A stretch of 64,000 nucleotides of DNA, from contig DATLRV010000049.1 in assembly GCA_035534455.1 (NCBI GenBank), positions 62,001-126,000 of the forward strand, read 5' to 3'. The position numbers were made by a program, and so were the translations under genes. The notes below the pieces were generated by a model. It saw only the letters and a program-made list of their open reading frames with translations. It searched no databases and was not told where the DNA came from. Within the stretch, counting starts at the first letter, position 1; the number at the start of each line of letters is the position of its first letter. This DNA is from JAJYVT01 sp035534455. Lineage in GTDB: Bacteria; Actinomycetota; Acidimicrobiia; Acidimicrobiales; RAAP-2. Positions 8,544 through 18,100 of the stretch are shown here, one piece after another.

Positions 8544-8984
8544 ATGCATTCGGGACGCGGCTACCCGCGCGCGTTTCGCGTGAACGAGGTGCTCCGTCAG
8601 ATCATCGGCGAGGAGCTCGAACGGCTGGCCGATGCGGACGAGCGTCTCCGACTCGTGACGGTCACGGCAGTCGACACGAGCGGTGACCTGCGCACGGCAA
8701 CCGTGTTCCTCGCCGAGATGGACGACGAGACCTTCGCCGCCCTCGACGAACGGCGCGCGCAGTTGCAGCGCACGGTCGGCCGCCAGGTCCGCATGAAGCG
8801 CACGCCGCGCCTGTCGTTCGCCGCGGACCCGGCGGTGCGCGAGGGCGAGCGCGTGGAGGCGATCCTCCGTCGCCTCGGGGCAGCGCGCGACGAGCAGCCT
8901 GCGCGAGAGCGGACGGGCGGGCGCACGGAGGCCGGGCGGGGCACGGTCCGGAAGGCCGGCGACGCCCGCGACTCCTCGCCGTGA
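8544..8984 (+). CDS. rbfA: 30S ribosome-binding factor RbfA
   Basis: A 146-residue RbfA that binds the 5' end region of 16S rRNA during late 30S maturation. The KH-like core is evident: YPRAFRVNEVLRQIIGEELERL at the start and VRMKRTPRLSFAADPAVREGERVEAILRRL at about 85-115. The last 30 residues are a charged Arg/Gly/Thr extension. ATG 8544 lies 6 bases after infB. The stop overlaps the truB start (GTGA), so expression is probably coupled. Confidence 0.94.
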   Translation: MHSGRGYPRAFRVNEVLRQIIGEELERLADADERLRLVTVTAVDTSGDLRTATVFLAEMDDETFAALDERRAQLQRTVGRQVRMKRTPRLSFAADPAVREGERVEAILRRLGAARDEQPARERTGGRTEAGRGTVRKAGDARDSSP

Positions 8985-9874
8985 CGGCGCTGCCCGTGCC
9001 GCCGGGCCCGACCGGTCTCGTCGTGGTCGACAAGGAACCGGGCTGGACCTCCCACGACGTCGTCGCTCGGGTTCGCTCGATCTTCGGGCAGCGACGCGCC
9101 GGCCACGCCGGCACCCTGGACCCCGACGCGACCGGTGTTCTCCTCGTCGGGCTCGGCCGCGTGACGCGAGTCCTTCGGTTCCTGACCGCGCTGGGCAAGG
9201 AGTACACCGCGGAGATCGTGCTCGGCGTCGCGACCGACACGCTCGACTCGTCGGGGACCGTCGTCGGCGAGTGGGACATGCGCGGGGTATCTCTGGAGGA
9301 CGCCCGCGCCGCTGCCGCACGCCTCACCGGTCTCATCCAGCAGGTCCCCCCGATGGTCTCTGCCGTCAAGGTGGGGGGCAGGCGGCTGCACGAGCTCGCG
9401 CGCCACGGGGTCGAGGTGGCGCGTCCCGTCCGCACCGTGCGGGTCGACCGTTTCGACCTCGAGCCCACCGCCGACGCCGGCGTCCTGCGTGCGACGGTCT
9501 CGTGCTCGTCGGGCACCTACGTGCGCACCCTCGCCGCGGATCTCGGGGCGTCGCTCGGCGGGGGGGCCCATCTCCGCCACCTCCGGCGCACCCGGGTCGG
9601 TTCGTTCACCGTCGAGGAGGCGGAGCCGGTGAGCGCGCTCGGCCCGCCGTCGTTGCGCTCGCCCGCCGAGGCCCTGCGCGACCTCGACCGGGTGGTCGCC
9701 GATCTCGAGACCGCCCAGGTCGTCGCGCTCGGCCGCCCGCTGGACAAAGCGCCGATCGGCGCGACCGGCGACGGTCCGTGGGCCCTCGTCGACGCGACCG
9801 GGCGGTTGCTGGCCGTCTACGAGCGGACATCAGCCCACCGGATCCGGCCGGCCGTAGTTCTCGCGTCGCGCTGA
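8981..9874 (+). CDS. truB: tRNA pseudouridine-55 synthase
   Basis: A 297-residue TruB that makes pseudouridine 55 in the T-loop of tRNAs. The catalytic Asp is D47 in GTLDPDATGVLLV, preceded by the conserved KEPGWTSHDVVARVR and GHAGTLDP. The middle motif KEYTAEIVLGVATDTLDSSG and CSSGTYVRTLAADLG are also typical. The C-terminal part resembles the actinobacterial TruB C-terminal domain more than a full PUA domain. GTG 8981 overlaps the rbfA stop. It is the last gene of the rimP operon. Confidence 0.95.
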   Translation: MTALPVPPGPTGLVVVDKEPGWTSHDVVARVRSIFGQRRAGHAGTLDPDATGVLLVGLGRVTRVLRFLTALGKEYTAEIVLGVATDTLDSSGTVVGEWDMRGVSLEDARAAAARLTGLIQQVPPMVSAVKVGGRRLHELARHGVEVARPVRTVRVDRFDLEPTADAGVLRATVSCSSGTYVRTLAADLGASLGGGAHLRHLRRTRVGSFTVEEAEPVSALGPPSLRSPAEALRDLDRVVADLETAQVVALGRPLDKAPIGATGDGPWALVDATGRLLAVYERTSAHRIRPAVVLASR

Positions 9875-9885
9875 GCGACGCCGTC

Positions 9886-9891
9886 TAACCT
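9886..9891 (+). promoter_or_regulatory. Likely -10 element (TAACCT) of ribF
   Basis: TAACCT ends 8 bases before the GTG start of ribF and no Shine-Dalgarno intervenes. It fits the leaderless pattern found before other genes here. Confidence 0.5.
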
Positions 9892-9899
9892 TCGCCGTC

Positions 9900-10886
9900 G
9901 TGCAGGTGCTGACCGCAGAGGAGGTGTCCGGCGCCGCGTTGGGCACCGCGGTCACGATCGGCGCCTACGACGGGGTCCATCTGGGCCACCGCCGGCTCCT
10001 CGCCATCTTGAGGACACGGGCCGACGCGCTCGGCGTCCCGGCCGCCGTCGTGACGTTCGATCGCCACCCCGCGACGGTGCTCCGCCCGGATTCCGCCCCC
10101 AAGCTGCTCACCGACGGCCCGCAGAAGCTCGAGCTGCTCGCCTCGTGCGGCATCGATCTCGTGGTCGTGGTCCGTTTCGACGCCGAGCGTGCCGAGGAGT
10201 CGGCCGAGGACTTCGTCGACGAGGTCCTGCGCGGTGCGCTCGGCGTGAAGGCCATCGTGGTCGGGGAGGACTTCCACTTCGGGCACGACCGCACGGGCGA
10301 CGTGGCGCTCCTCCGCCGCCTCGGTGCGGCAATGGGGTTCGACGTCACCGGTGTCGCGCTGACCGCAGCCGAGGACGCCGACCGCAACGGCGATGACAGG
10401 CCCGTCGCGGTGTCCTCGACGCGGATCCGGTCCCTCATCGCCGCCGGGGACGTCGCGGCGGCATCGCGTCTCCTCGCGCGGCCCCACGAGGTCCGCGGCG
10501 AGGTCGTCCACGGGGACGGTCGCGGCGGCTCGCTGCTCGGGATGCCGACCGCGAACGTCGCGGTCCCCGACGCCGTTGCCGTGCCCGCGCTCGGGATCTA
10601 CGCCGGATGGTGCCGGCGGGCGGACGGTGGCCTCCACCCCGCGGCCGTCTCGGTGGGCCTCCGGCCGACGTTCACCCGGCCGGGCGGAGAACGGAGCGAC
10701 GTCCCGCCGGCCCCACTCGTCGAGGCCCACCTGATCGACTTCACCGGGGACCTCTACGGCGAGCAGGTGGGGGTCGCCTTCGTCGAGCGCCTCCGCGACG
10801 AGCGGCGGTTCGAACGGGTCGAGGACCTTGTCGAGCAGATGTGGGCGGACGTGGACGCGGCTCGCCGCGCGCTGGCGGACGTCTGA
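9900..10886 (+). CDS. ribF: Bifunctional riboflavin kinase / FAD synthetase
   Basis: A 328-residue RibF. The N-terminal FAD synthetase half has the nucleotidyltransferase motifs GAYDGVHLGHRRLL (about 21-34), VTFDRHP and GEDFHFGHDRTGD, with SSTRIR near residue 178. The C-terminal riboflavin kinase half shows GRGGSLLGMPTANVAV, GIYAGW and the final VEAHLIDFTGDLYGEQVGVAFVERLRDERRF. It phosphorylates riboflavin to FMN and adenylates FMN to FAD. GTG 9900 follows a -10 box directly, suggesting a leaderless mRNA separate from the truB operon. Confidence 0.96.
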   Translation: MQVLTAEEVSGAALGTAVTIGAYDGVHLGHRRLLAILRTRADALGVPAAVVTFDRHPATVLRPDSAPKLLTDGPQKLELLASCGIDLVVVVRFDAERAEESAEDFVDEVLRGALGVKAIVVGEDFHFGHDRTGDVALLRRLGAAMGFDVTGVALTAAEDADRNGDDRPVAVSSTRIRSLIAAGDVAAASRLLARPHEVRGEVVHGDGRGGSLLGMPTANVAVPDAVAVPALGIYAGWCRRADGGLHPAAVSVGLRPTFTRPGGERSDVPPAPLVEAHLIDFTGDLYGEQVGVAFVERLRDERRFERVEDLVEQMWADVDAARRALADV

Positions 10887-10888
10887 GG

Positions 10889-10906
10889 CCTCCCGCCACC
10901 GGGAGG
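10889..10906 (+). terminator. Hairpin after ribF
   Basis: Inverted repeat cctcccg / cgggagg with a ccac loop, starting 2 bases after the ribF stop. No T tract follows, so terminator activity is uncertain. Confidence 0.35.
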
Positions 10907-10929
10907 ATGCCGGCGCCCGACCGGCCTGC

Positions 10930-10962
10930 TAACGTGCTGGGAAGGCGCGGCAGGGTCGCGCC
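10930..10962 (+). promoter_or_regulatory. Promoter and leader stem-loop of rpsO
   Basis: TAACGT at 10930-10935 is a -10-like box. A stem ggcgcg / cgcgcc with a 7-base loop at 10944-10962 lies in the predicted 55-base leader before the rpsO ATG. S15 represses its own mRNA in other bacteria, so the stem is a candidate binding site; this is inference. Confidence 0.35.
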
Positions 10963-10996
10963 CGTCGCCAAGAGGATTTCCGAGGTCTGTTCGTAC

Positions 10997-11254
10997 ATGC
11001 CCGAGAAGCAGGTCATCATCACCGAGCACCGGCTCCACGAGTCCGACACGGGCTCGCCCGAGGTCCAGATCGCACTGTTGACCGACCGCATCGCGCACCT
11101 GACCGAGCACTTGAAGGTCCACAAGGGCGACCATCACACCCGCCGGGGCCTGATGAAGCTCATCGGGCGCCGCCGGCGCCTCCTCGACTACGTCCGGGGC
11201 AACGACGTCGAGCGGTACCGCTCGATCATCGGGCGACTCGGGATCCGCCGCTAG
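10997..11254 (+). CDS. rpsO: 30S ribosomal protein S15
   Basis: An 85-residue S15, which binds 16S rRNA helices 20-22 and helps form bridge B4. The sequence is highly conserved: HESDTGSPEVQIALLTDRI, HLKVHKGDHHTRRGL and RRRRLLDYVRGNDVERY. Most S15 proteins are 88-89 residues; this start (ATG 10997) gives a slightly shorter N-terminus. GAGG lies 11 bases upstream. It sits alone between ribF and pnp, the usual rpsO-pnp pairing. Confidence 0.96.
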   Translation: MPEKQVIITEHRLHESDTGSPEVQIALLTDRIAHLTEHLKVHKGDHHTRRGLMKLIGRRRRLLDYVRGNDVERYRSIIGRLGIRR

Positions 11255-11262
11255 CACAACGA

Positions 11263-11289
11263 ACCGCCCGGCCCTCTCGGTCGGGCGGT
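11263..11289 (+). terminator. Hairpin after rpsO
   Basis: An 8-bp stem accgcccg / cgggcggt around an 11-base loop lies 8 bases after the rpsO stop. There is no strong T run, so it may act as an mRNA 3' end or processing site between rpsO and pnp. Confidence 0.5.
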
Positions 11290-11409
11290 CGCACATTGAA
11301 ACTCGGGCACGCCGCGACGTCGGCTGCCAGTCGCCGATCACCCGGGAACGCCGGGGTGGTCGACCACTGGGAACCGGCCAGGGAGGTGCCCCCGGACTAA
11401 GGAGCACCG

Positions 11410-13824
11410 TTGGCCGAGGCCATCTCCGTATCGGCGCCGATCAGCGGCACCGACCGTTCCATGTCGTTCGAGGCGGGAAAGCTCGCCCAACAGGCCGACG
11501 GGGCCGTCGTCGGCCGCATCGGCGACACCGTGGTGCTCGCCACCGCGGTCGCGGCGAGGTCGGTGCGCGAAGGCACCGACTTCTTCCCCCTGACCGTCGA
11601 CATCGAAGAGCGCGCGTACGCAGCCGGGAAGATCCCCGGCTCCTTCTTCCGCCGGGAGGGCAAGGCGTCGGACCAGGCGATCCTGACGTGCCGTCTGATC
11701 GACCGCCCGCTGCGGCCGTCGTTCCCCAAGGGCTTCCGCAACGAGGTGCACGTCGTGGGGACCGTCTTCGGCGCGGACCAGGTGAACCCCCACGACGTCC
11801 TTGCGATCAACACGGCGTCCGCGGCCCTCATGATCTCGGGGATCCCCTTCGACGGCCCGATCGGCGCGGTGCGCATCGCGTACTCGACGGAAGGCATCTG
11901 GGTCCCGCACCCGAGCTTCGAGGAGGGCGACGAGTCCACCTTCGAGCTCGTCGTCGCAGGCCGCGCCCTGTCCACCGAGCCCGACGCCGATGTCGCGATC
12001 ATGATGGTCGAGGCGGGCGGGACCGAGCGCTCCTGGCAGTTCTACGGCGACGGCGCCCCGAAGGTCACCGAAGAGGTGCTGGCCGAGGGGCTCGAGGCGG
12101 CCAAGACCTGGATCCGAGAGTCCGTGAACCTCCAGCGTGAGCTCGTCTCCCGGTTCACCGAGGCCCGGGGGCCGATCGAACCGGTCCCGTTCCAGACGTT
12201 CAGTGACTACGGCGACGACGTCTTCGAGCGCGTGCAGGCGGTCGCGGCCGAGCGGGTCGCAACGGTGGTCGCGATCGCCGACAAGGCGAAGCGCAACGCC
12301 GAGACCGACGAGGTCACCGCGGCGGTCGCCGCGGAGCTCGCAGGGGAGTTCGAAGGGCGGGAGCGGGAGATCACCGCCGCCATGCGAGCGCTCAACAAGA
12401 AGCTCGTGCGAAAGCGCATCGTTGAAGACGGGGTACGGATCGATGGGCGAGGGACGAGTGACATCCGCCCGCTGTCGGCCGAGGTCGACCTCCTCCCGAC
12501 GGCCCACGGCTCGTCGCTGTTCCAGCGCGGCGAGACCCAGGTGCTGAACGTCTGCACCCTCGGGATGCCGCGCATGGACCAGATGCTCGACACGATCACC
12601 CCGGACGAGTCGAAGCGCTACATGCACCACTACAACTTCCCGCCGTACTCGACCGGCGAGACCGGCTTCATGCGGGGACCCAAGCGCCGTGAGATCGGGC
12701 ACGGGCTCCTCGCCGAGCGCGCGCTCCTCCCGGTCGTCCCGCCCAAGGACGAGTTCCCGTACGCACTGCGTCTCGTCTCCGACGTGCTCTCCTCGAACGG
12801 CTCGACCTCCATGGCGTCGGTGTGCGGGTCGTCCCTGTCCCTCATGGCCGCCGGCGTGCCGATCAAGGCGCCGGTCGCGGGCATCGCGATGGGCCTCGTC
12901 TACGACGAGGGCCGCTACGTCACCCTGACGGACATCCTCGGTGCCGAGGACGCATTCGGCGACATGGACTTCAAGGTCGCGGGAACCGCAGACGCGGTGA
13001 CCGCACTGCAGCTCGACACGAAGATCGACGGGCTGCCCGCAGACGTGCTCGCCCAGGCGCTGCGCCAGGCGAAGCAGGCCCGCCTCACGATCCTCGAGGT
13101 GATGCATCGCTGCATCGCCGAGCCGCGCGACCACGTCGCGACGAGCGCGCCGAAGATCGTGTCGATGGAGATCCCCATCGACAAGATCGGCGAGGTCATC
13201 GGCCCCAAGGGGAAGGTCATCAACACCCTGCAGCAGGAGACCGGCGCGGACATCGCGGTCGACGACGACGGCATGGTCGGGACCGTCACGATCGGCGCCA
13301 AGGACGGCAACGCGGTCGAAGAAGCGCGCCGGCGTATCGCGCTCATCCTCACACCACCGGCTGCCGAGGTCGGCACGGTATACGCGGGCAGGGTCGTGAA
13401 CCTGACCAAGTTCGGCGCCTTCGTGAACATCCTGCCGGGCCGCGACGGGCTTCTGCACATCTCGAAGCTCTCGCCGCTCGCCGGCGGAAAGCGCGTCGAG
13501 CAGACCGAGGACGTGCTCACCCTGGGCCAGCCGGTCGAGGTGCGCGTCGACGACATCGACCCGCAGGGCAAGGTGTCGCTCTCGCTCGTCGGCGAGGCCG
13601 TGATGGCCGACGGCGACGGCGACGGCGCCGGGGCCGGAGGGCCGCGCAGCGCTGGCCGCGGACCCGCACGGGTGTCGTTCGAGGACGTCTTCGAGGCGGA
13701 GCTGGTCGCCGACCTCGGCGATCTCGGCCCCGAGGCGCCTGCAGCGCCCGCCCGTGGTGGGAACGGAGGACAGGGGGGTGACCGCCGCGGCGGCGGGCGC
13801 CGCCGCCAGCAGCGCCGCCGGTGA
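11410..13824 (+). CDS. pnp: Polyribonucleotide nucleotidyltransferase (PNPase)
   Basis: An 804-residue PNPase, the phosphorolytic 3'-5' exoribonuclease of RNA turnover. Two RNase PH domains are present (first about 15-150, second about 330-560, with FPPYSTGE and SNGSTSMASVCG), linked by an all-helical segment. A KH domain (IPIDKIGEVIGPKGKVINTL, about 592-640) and an S1 domain (VYAGRVVNLTKFGAFVNILP, about 658-725) follow. The last 30 residues are a Gly/Arg-rich tail. TTG 11410 has AAGGAG 5 bases upstream and is the best start. The stop overlaps the M16 peptidase start (GTGA). Confidence 0.96.
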   Translation: MAEAISVSAPISGTDRSMSFEAGKLAQQADGAVVGRIGDTVVLATAVAARSVREGTDFFPLTVDIEERAYAAGKIPGSFFRREGKASDQAILTCRLIDRPLRPSFPKGFRNEVHVVGTVFGADQVNPHDVLAINTASAALMISGIPFDGPIGAVRIAYSTEGIWVPHPSFEEGDESTFELVVAGRALSTEPDADVAIMMVEAGGTERSWQFYGDGAPKVTEEVLAEGLEAAKTWIRESVNLQRELVSRFTEARGPIEPVPFQTFSDYGDDVFERVQAVAAERVATVVAIADKAKRNAETDEVTAAVAAELAGEFEGREREITAAMRALNKKLVRKRIVEDGVRIDGRGTSDIRPLSAEVDLLPTAHGSSLFQRGETQVLNVCTLGMPRMDQMLDTITPDESKRYMHHYNFPPYSTGETGFMRGPKRREIGHGLLAERALLPVVPPKDEFPYALRLVSDVLSSNGSTSMASVCGSSLSLMAAGVPIKAPVAGIAMGLVYDEGRYVTLTDILGAEDAFGDMDFKVAGTADAVTALQLDTKIDGLPADVLAQALRQAKQARLTILEVMHRCIAEPRDHVATSAPKIVSMEIPIDKIGEVIGPKGKVINTLQQETGADIAVDDDGMVGTVTIGAKDGNAVEEARRRIALILTPPAAEVGTVYAGRVVNLTKFGAFVNILPGRDGLLHISKLSPLAGGKRVEQTEDVLTLGQPVEVRVDDIDPQGKVSLSLVGEAVMADGDGDGAGAGGPRSAGRGPARVSFEDVFEAELVADLGDLGPEAPAAPARGGNGGQGGDRRGGGRRRQQRRR

Positions 13825-15113
13825 GCGAACGCGCGAGCACGGGCGCGATCGAGAGCCGCCAGCTCGGCTCCGGCGTCCGGCTCGCGACCGAGACCATGTC
13901 GGACGTGCGCTCGGTCGCCATCGGGTTCTGGGTCGGGACGGGCTCGCGCGACGAGGCGGACCCGCTTGCCGGTGCGTCCCACTTCCTCGAGCACCTCTTG
14001 TTCAAAGGGACGCCGACCCGTTCGGCGGCCGCGATCGCTGAGGCGCTCGACGAGGTCGGCGGCGACTGCAACGCCTTCACCACCAAGGAGTACACGGCCT
14101 TCTACGTCCGGCTCCTCTCGGAGCACCTCCGACTCGGCCTCGACATCCTCGGCGACATCATGGAGGACCCGTCGCTCAGCGAGCACGACGTCGACGCGGA
14201 GAGGACGGTGATCCTCGACGAGATCCTGATGCACGCGGACGAGCCGGCGGACCTGGCGGGCGAGACGGCCATGGCGGCGCTCTTCCCAGGGCACCCGCTC
14301 GGCCGCGACACGCTCGGGACCTCCGAGAGCGTCAAGACGACGACCTCACGGGACATCCGGCGGTTCTTCGAGGAGCACTACCGGCCCCACAACGTCGTCG
14401 TCTCCGTCGCCGGCGACTGCCGCCACGAGGACGTCGCCGCGGCGCTCGAACCCCGGTTCGGCGCCCGTGCCGGTGGCCGCGCCCCCGAGCGCGCCCCCGT
14501 TGGTCCCGACGTCGAGCCCCTCGTCGTCGTCCGCCGCCCGACCGAGCAGGCCCACCTCGTGCTGGCCATGCGCTCGGTGTCCCGGTTCGACGAGGCGCGC
14601 TGGCCACTGGCGGTCCTGAACGTGGTGCTCGGGGGCGGCTTGTCGAGCCGGCTCTTCCAGAAGGTGCGCGAAGAGCGGGGGCTCGCCTACTCGATCTGGT
14701 CCGAGCGCGGCGGGTTCTACGACGCCGGCTGCGCGACGGTCTCGGTGGGTACGGCCCCCGAGCACGTCGACGAGGTGCTCCGGATCGTGACCGGCGAGAT
14801 CGAGGACCTCGCCGAGCGCGGGGTCACGGCCCGCGAGCTGCAGGTCGCCAAGGGCAACCTCCGCTCCGAGACGTTGCTGTCGTGCGAGGACTCCGGCGCG
14901 AGGATGAGCCGCCTCGGCACCTCGTTCCTGCTCTACGACCACGTCTGGACGATCGACGAGGTCCTCGCGCGCATCCACGCCGTGGATGCGGACGCGGTGC
15001 AGGCCGCCGCGCGCTCGCTGGCAGAGGCGCCGCGCACCCTGGCGGCGGTGGGGCCGTTCGACGCCGACGCGTTCGACCTCGCCGCGCTGGGTCTGGCGGG
15101 CCGAGCCGCCTGA
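13821..15113 (+). CDS. M16 family zinc peptidase (processing-peptidase-like)
   Basis: A 430-residue member of the insulinase/M16 family, close to the bacterial processing-peptidase-like proteins often encoded after pnp. The inverted zinc motif HxxEH is HFLEH at residues 54-58, with a downstream Glu in the AERTVILDEI segment as the third ligand. The C-terminal half is the inactive partner domain (GGGLSSRLFQKVREERGLAYSIWS). No signal peptide is seen, so it is probably cytoplasmic. It overlaps pnp by four bases. The natural substrate of this group is not known. Confidence 0.92.
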   Translation: MSERASTGAIESRQLGSGVRLATETMSDVRSVAIGFWVGTGSRDEADPLAGASHFLEHLLFKGTPTRSAAAIAEALDEVGGDCNAFTTKEYTAFYVRLLSEHLRLGLDILGDIMEDPSLSEHDVDAERTVILDEILMHADEPADLAGETAMAALFPGHPLGRDTLGTSESVKTTTSRDIRRFFEEHYRPHNVVVSVAGDCRHEDVAAALEPRFGARAGGRAPERAPVGPDVEPLVVVRRPTEQAHLVLAMRSVSRFDEARWPLAVLNVVLGGGLSSRLFQKVREERGLAYSIWSERGGFYDAGCATVSVGTAPEHVDEVLRIVTGEIEDLAERGVTARELQVAKGNLRSETLLSCEDSGARMSRLGTSFLLYDHVWTIDEVLARIHAVDADAVQAAARSLAEAPRTLAAVGPFDADAFDLAALGLAGRAA

Positions 15114-15143
15114 GCGCGGCGCCGGGACCAGGACCGTCTCGGC

Positions 15144-18100
15144 ATGCGCACGCGCACGCGTGCTGAGACTTCGGGCTCCAGGGGCGCCGTCGCAACGGGC
15201 CGCATGCGGAGGCGGCAGGGTGCCCGGCCGGACGGAGCACCCGCCGCCCGAGTGCGGGTATGGCTGGCCACGGCTGACGGGCGGGCGGTCGCGACGCTCG
15301 TCTTCCTGCCGGTGCTCTTCTTCGCCGTCCCGGCGGCGATCGGCCATCCGGCGATCACCGGCGACAACCTGATCCAGAACGTCCCCCTGCGCGCCCTCGC
15401 CGGTCGGCAGCTCAGTGCAGGACACCTACCCTTGTGGGACCCCTACGCGTGGTCGGGCACGCCGCTGCTCGGCGGCCTGAACGCCGGGGCGTTCTACCCG
15501 TTCACGTTCTTGTTCGCGCTGGTTTCGCCCGTCGCGGCGTTCGTGGTCAACCTCCTCGGCGTGTACTGGGCCGGCGCGCTCGGGACGTACGCGCTGTGCC
15601 GCCACTACCGCCTCGGTCCGCGTGCGAGCCTCCTCGGCGCGCTCACCTACGCCTTCTCGGGCGCCATGTCGGGACAGCTCGTGCACCTCGGCGTGGTGCA
15701 GGGGATGGGGTGGATGCCGCTCCTCGTGCTCGCCGAGCTCCGGCTCTCCGAGACGGTTCTGGGCCTGCGCCCGGCCGACGGCGTCCCCGGCACGCGGGAG
15801 GCCGTGCTGCGCCCCGGTTCGCCGTGGCCGTGGGTCGCGCTCGTCGCGTTGGTGGTCGGGCTCGAGGCCCTCACGGGCGAACCGCGCGCCATGGCGGAGA
15901 CCGAGGTCGTCGGCACGGCGGTCGCGGCCTGGCTCGTCCTGCGACCCCACGCTCGCGGGCGCGTCGGGCCGGCCCCGCGCCTCCGCCTCGCCGGCCTCGT
16001 CGTGCTCGCGGTCGTCTGGGGCATCGCCCTGGCGGCCGCCGAGCTCGTGCCGGGGTGGACCTTCATCAGGACCTCGCAGCGAGCGGCCGAGACGTTCCAC
16101 TTCTTCGGGACCGGGTCGCTTCGCCCGGCATGGACCCTGTTGGTCTTGGTGCCCGACCTGTTCGGGGGTGCCGGCCACTTCGGCTCAGTCCACTACTTCA
16201 ACGCGTACAACCTGGCGGAGGTCACCGGATATGCCGGTCTCCTGCCCGCGGGCGCCGCGCTCGCCCTCCTCGCGCGCTCGTTCGGGCGCAACCGCGCGCC
16301 GCGCGCCGCGGACTGGGGCATGTGGCTCGCGCTGGGCGCGCTCGGGCTCCTCCTGGCCTGGGGTGCGTTCACTCCGCTCGGGCACCTCTGGGCGGCGATC
16401 CCGCTCTTCGGCAAGACGCGCCTGCAGAGTCGGAACCTGGAGATCGTCGACCTCGCGCTGGCCGTGCTCTTCGCCTTCTGGGCGGACGGTGCCCTCGCGA
16501 CGTCGCTCCACGCCCGCGCCGGGCTCGCCGCGCCGCGCGGCGCGGGGCGCGGCGCGGGGCGCGGCGCGGGGTCGGCCGACGTCTCACCCGCCGGCAGACC
16601 GCCCGTCCGCTCCTGGAGGTGGGCGCGCGCCGAGCGCTGGCTGGTCGCCGTCCCCGCCGTCGCCGCGGTGCTCCTGTGCGCGGTCACGCTCGCTGCGCCG
16701 GGACCCGTCGAAGAGACCCTGCATGCGAGGAGCGCCGGCACCGCGCTCGTCCGCGGGCTGTGGCCGTGGTTCTTGGCGCAGGCGGCGGTGGCGGCCGGGG
16801 TGGTCGCGCTGGTCGCCGGGTGGCGCGTGCTCGGCGCCGAGGCACGGCGCCGGGCGCTCGTCGCGCTCGTCGTGGCCGACCTCGCGTTCTTCACGCTGGC
16901 CACTGCCACAGTGGTCGGGCTGCCCGGAGCGACGCCCGAGCCGTCGCCGGCCGCCGCCGCACGCGTCCTGGGCACGGCGGGCAGGTTCGCCATCGTCGAC
17001 ACGACGGTCAGCGATCTCGCGGCGTTGAGCACCATCGGGCAGCCGGACCTGAACGTCTTCACGGGGCGTCCGAGCGTGCAGGGGTACGGTTCGATCGTCT
17101 CGTCGCGTTACGGCAGCGAGACCGGCACCCACGCGCTCGACACGCTGAGTCCCTGTGCCCTTGCGACGGGCGCGTTCGACGAACTGCGCCTCTCGACGCT
17201 CGTGGTGAGCTCCGGGGATCTCGTCCGGCCCGTTTCGCCCGCCGGCGGGAGCCCCGCGCCGCGCCGGGCCTCCTGCCCGCACGCGCCACCGGTTGGCAGT
17301 GCGCGGGGGCGCACGTTTTACTTCGGCGCGCCGCTCGAGCTCCGAGGCGCCATGCTCATCTCCTCCTCCGCTGCGACGGGTACGGCGCACGCACCGACGC
17401 CGAGCGTCGGGGTGCTCTCCGCGGCGGGACACCTCCGACGACCGGCCGAGACCGTGCGCCGGACCACGGGAGGCTGGTCGGTCCGCTTCGCCACGGCGCA
17501 GTCCGCGGTGGGCATCGTGGTTGCCGGGCCGGCGCCGCCCGCGATCGCCGAGAGCTCGACCGTAAAGGACGCGGACGGCGGACGGTGGTCGCTCGACGGC
17601 CTCCTCCAGACCGCCCTCGACACGCCGACCTGGAGAGTCACCAGGACGTTCGCGGGCACCTTCGGCGTCTTCCGCCGCACCGTGGCCGTCCCGCCGCCGG
17701 TGTGGCTCGCCTCCCCGGCTCCGGGATCGACGGTCCGGCAGGTCGCCGCCCCCAGCTGGGGTGGCGTGACCGACTCGGTCGTGGCCACGCGCCCCGTCAC
17801 CGTCGTCTGGAGCCAGTCGTACCTGCCGGGATGGCACGCCACGCTCGCCCCGGCGCCCGGCGGGGGCGGTGCCACCGTGCGGCGGGGAACCGGGGCAAGA
17901 TCGCTCACCGTCCACCGGCACGGCCTCATCCAGTCGGTGCGGGTGCCGGCGGGCCGCTGGACCCTCACCTTCGGGTACCGGCCGGGACGCTTCACACTCG
18001 GCGTCGCCGCGTCGTGCGTGGCCGTCGCCGGCTTCGTCGCGCTCGTCGCGGCGGCCTTCGCATCCCGGCGCCGACGGTGGCGCCGGGGCGCGTCCTCGCC

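Noticed and set aside
6474..9320. Very long minus-strand open frame (948 codons) opposite infB and rbfA
   Set aside because: It is a GC-driven shadow: its translation is Arg/His/Asp-rich without motifs, and the plus strand carries clear IF-2 and RbfA.
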